Positions 63,594 through 64,000 of a stretch of 64,000 nucleotides of DNA are shown piece after piece (position 1 is the first letter of the stretch; the number at the start of each line of letters is the position of its first letter). This stretch comes from Candidatus Sulfotelmatobacter sp. (GTDB taxonomy: Bacteria; Acidobacteriota; Terriglobia; Terriglobales; Acidobacteriaceae). Location of the stretch: assembly GCA_036500765.1 (NCBI GenBank), contig DASYBM010000013.1, positions 62,001 to 126,000 of the forward strand, read 5' to 3'. The translations under genes and the position numbers were made by a program. The notes beneath the pieces were generated by a model. It was not told where the DNA came from. It saw only the letters and a list, made by a program, of their open reading frames with translations, and made no database searches.

Positions 63594-64000
63594 CTATTGC
63601 CCGTGTTTCTTGATCAGTTCGCAAAGATCGGACTTTAATTCGCAGGCCTGCTTGTACTCAGCGGTCGCCAGAGTGTTTTCATGCAACCGTTCGTAGGCGA
63701 AGCCCAGGTTCAAGTGGGTCTGCGCCAGCTTAGGGTCGAGCGCCAGGGCCTGCTTGTAGCTCACCACCGCCTCGCGCAGCCGGCCGATCCGGCTATAGCA
63801 GATGCCCAGAGAATTGTAGAGGTTGGCTTCCTTAAGCCCAAGTTCCACCGCGCGCGAGAGATGCTTGGCAGCCTCGGAATAGTTTTCTTCCTGATATAGG
63901 AGTTGTCCCAAATCTCGCTGAAGAGGCGCGAAGCTGGGCTGAATTGAAACTGCTTTTTCATAGTCGGCGATGGCTTGCTTCTTGTCGGTGCGGGCATCGA
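63594..64000 (-). CDS. TPR protein, C-terminal part (cut by window edge)
   Basis: The frame is open to the right edge, so the start lies outside. The visible 135 residues hold four TPR units: KKQAIADYEKAVSIQPSFAP, YQEENYSEAAKHLSRAVELG, YSRIGRLREAVVSYKQALAL and YERLHENTLATAEYKQACEL. It ends LCELIKKHGQ. It is convergent with the TPR gene at 62511 across 48 nt. Confidence 0.8.
   Translation of the reverse strand, partial: DARTDKKQAIADYEKAVSIQPSFAPLQRDLGQLLYQEENYSEAAKHLSRAVELGLKEANLYNSLGICYSRIGRLREAVVSYKQALALDPKLAQTHLNLGFAYERLHENTLATAEYKQACELKSDLCELIKKHGQ

Overview
The window looks like chromosomal DNA of an acidobacterium (Acidobacteriota, probably Terriglobia, Koribacter or Sulfotelmatobacter-like). 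The signs are a VWFA-related protein of the acidobacterial type, a giant carboxypeptidase-regulatory-domain TonB-dependent receptor, an FG-GAP/ASPIC-UnbV protein, many Sel1 and TPR secretory proteins, long kinase-TPR fusions and GC-rich genes with frequent GTG/TTG starts. This is inferred from gene content; no rRNA is present.

Layout. 1-5.6 kb: an edge BlaI/MecI-type repressor, three tRNAs (Arg, His, Pro), a UDP-sugar dehydrogenase homologue that lacks catalytic residues, a 2H phosphoesterase, a quinone-oxidoreductase-type MDR protein and an aldo/keto reductase. 5.6-39.3 kb: a large type VI secretion (T6SS) island. Genes in order are tssK1-tssL-tssM (+); a PP2C phosphatase, a Ser/Thr kinase with a repeat tail and an 897-residue exported protein (-); a cyclase-like/TM/TPR protein, a TssB-TssC fusion, then tssB, tssC, hcp, tagJ, tssA, tssE, tssF, tssG, clpV and vgrG (+); a PAAR-like DUF4280 protein (-); a LysM candidate effector, a small membrane protein (candidate immunity), a 118-residue protein and a second tssK (+). 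No TssJ lipoprotein and no FHA protein was recognised. 39.4-45.8 kb: a tail-anchored protein carrying only a kinase N-lobe, a Tyr-rich exported protein, a zinc-ribbon/kinase/BON/TPR protein and a Sel1 protein.

45.8-53.4 kb: a minus-strand operon with two alkaline-phosphatase-superfamily enzymes, a membrane protein, a small RHH-like protein and a sulfotransferase. It is divergent from a sulfatase-like/TPR protein whose catalytic motifs are eroded. 53.5-64 kb: the VWFA protein, a TPR protein coupled to an FG-GAP/UnbV protein, the TonB-dependent receptor, a strong intrinsic terminator and two more TPR proteins, the last cut by the window edge.

How the parts work together. TssB/C sheath, Hcp tube, TssA/E/F/G/K baseplate, TssL/M membrane anchor, ClpV recycling and the VgrG/PAAR-like tip form a contact-dependent injection machine. 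The PP2C/kinase pair and the cyclase-like membrane protein are likely its regulators. The most unusual points are the truncated TssB-TssC fusion kept beside normal TssB and TssC, the two TssK copies, the candidate effector-immunity pair, and five short-period tandem repeat arrays (12, 13 and 15 nt), one of them just upstream of hcp.
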